From: an uncultured Eubacteriales bacterium
Lineage (GTDB): Bacteria; Bacillota; Clostridia; Oscillospirales; Oscillospiraceae
NCBI GenBank assembly: GCA_949296115.1
Contig: CASFNR010000017.1
Location: 1 to 41,640, forward strand
DNA: 41,640 bases
Direction: 5' to 3'
Position 1 is the first letter of the stretch; each line of letters begins with the position of its first letter. The position numbers were made by a program, and so were the translations under genes. The notes below the pieces were generated by a model. It was given only the letters and a program-made list of their open reading frames with translations, was not told the DNA's origin and searched no databases. Below are positions 41,343-41,640 of the stretch, piece by piece.

Positions 41343-41640
41343 ATGCAAACCATCAAACGCACGGCAGCCATCTTTTTGGTGCTGATGCTGGTGCTGTCCT
41401 GTTTTACGCCGGTGCTGACCGCATCGGCTTCAGAGCCGCCGGGATCAGCACCAGCACAGACAGCTGCCACATCCCCCGGAGCGGATGACCCGCCCCCGGA
41501 AACTGCAACTGAGGCCAATGCAGAAACCACAGGGCCTCCCTCGGAAACCACCGCTGCCACCGAGCAGACCGTGCCGCCCACGGTAGAAACCACCGCGCCA
41601 ACAGAGGAAACCCTTCCTCCCAGGCAGATGGTGTCCACCC
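41343..41640 (+). CDS. Secreted Pro/Thr-rich protein, 5' part
   Basis: The visible 99 codons start with a signal peptide (MQTIKRTAAIFLVLMLVLSC ... LTASAS), then a Pro/Thr/Glu-rich stalk (PPGSAPAQTAATSP, TTGPPSETTAATEQTVPP, TAPTEETLPP). AGGAGG lies 5 bases before ATG 41343. The stalk is like those of the two upstream repeat proteins. The gene runs past the window end, so its functional domain is not seen. Confidence 0.8.
   Translation, partial: MQTIKRTAAIFLVLMLVLSCFTPVLTASASEPPGSAPAQTAATSPGADDPPPETATEANAETTGPPSETTAATEQTVPPTVETTAPTEETLPPRQMVST

Larger units (their letters stand above)
34864..41640. mobile_element. Inserted, probably integrative/conjugative-type element, left part
   Basis: The left boundary is placed at the break in the spore-protein gene. 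Inside, base use differs from the left part by eye (AT-rich 34877-35300, intermediate to 36640). The genes are typical cargo of Clostridia integrative elements: ParA/ParB, Cys-rich accessory proteins, Fic, and secreted Pro/Thr-rich proteins. No integrase, relaxase or VirB gene is in the window. The right end is not seen. Confidence 0.6.

Overview
The window looks like chromosome of an anaerobic, spore-forming Clostridia, most like a gut Oscillospiraceae/Ruminococcaceae member. The reasons are the GC-rich genes with clean AGGAGG-type Shine-Dalgarno sites and sigma-A promoters, a PTS, rubrerythrin/rubredoxin proteins, an alpha/beta-type spore protein remnant, an EFR1 ferredoxin protein, BlaI/M56 and ECF/RsiV pairs, and an ATP synthase operon. 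The assignment is inferred from gene content, not from a marker gene. I see no rRNA, tRNA or CRISPR array.

Layout, left to right. (1) 1-3110, minus: licT-crr-ptsI behind a LicT-type RAT/terminator. (2) 3481-6568, plus: an amino-acid ABC transporter behind a lysine riboswitch and terminator, so probably a lysine importer. (3) 6588-10916, minus: mntP (Mn efflux, behind a candidate yybP-ykoY riboswitch), a VanZ-like protein and a lipoprotein, then an MBOAT/DHHW pair for O-acetylation of an envelope polymer. (4) 11003-12121, minus: azlCD. A cluster of palindromes (12145-12393) and a Cys-rich protein follow. (5) 12837-14446, plus: an ECF sigma factor, an RsiV-like anti-sigma and a 31-residue membrane peptide. 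(6) 14450-17141: DtxR-type repressor, malic enzyme and a ferredoxin/membrane Fe-S pair. (7) 17113-23854, plus: AlbA-like protein, BlaI/M56 pair, EFR1 protein, DegV, CarD, and a MarR gene followed by an internally deleted MATE transporter. (8) 23918-26537: rubredoxin, ferredoxin and rubrerythrin genes, with a divergent nitroreductase. (9) 26673-33196, plus: an F-type ATP synthase with unusual architecture. Subunit b is fused to the C-terminal part of delta, and gamma and beta are joined in one open frame with a strong internal start. (10) 33207-34436, minus: a cysteine hydrolase and a metallo-beta-lactamase-fold hydrolase.

At about 34864 a spore-protein gene is cut off after 28-30 native residues and the base composition changes sharply. 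From there to the end of the window lies an inserted, probably integrative element. It carries Cys-rich proteins, a dead ParA copy, a ParA-ParB fusion, three secreted or membrane proteins with Pro/Thr-rich and His/Cys repeats (one frameshifted by a 4-bp duplication), and a Fic gene between exact 36-bp repeats. Its right end is outside the window.

The strongest observations are these. Two redox operons have promoters with identical geometry: a TGTGA-N5-TCACA-type dyad centred near -41, a good -10 and no -35. The gamma-beta and ferredoxin-rubrerythrin genes have each lost a stop codon but kept an internal Shine-Dalgarno site. The b-delta subunit is rearranged. The element shows many signs of decay and recombination.
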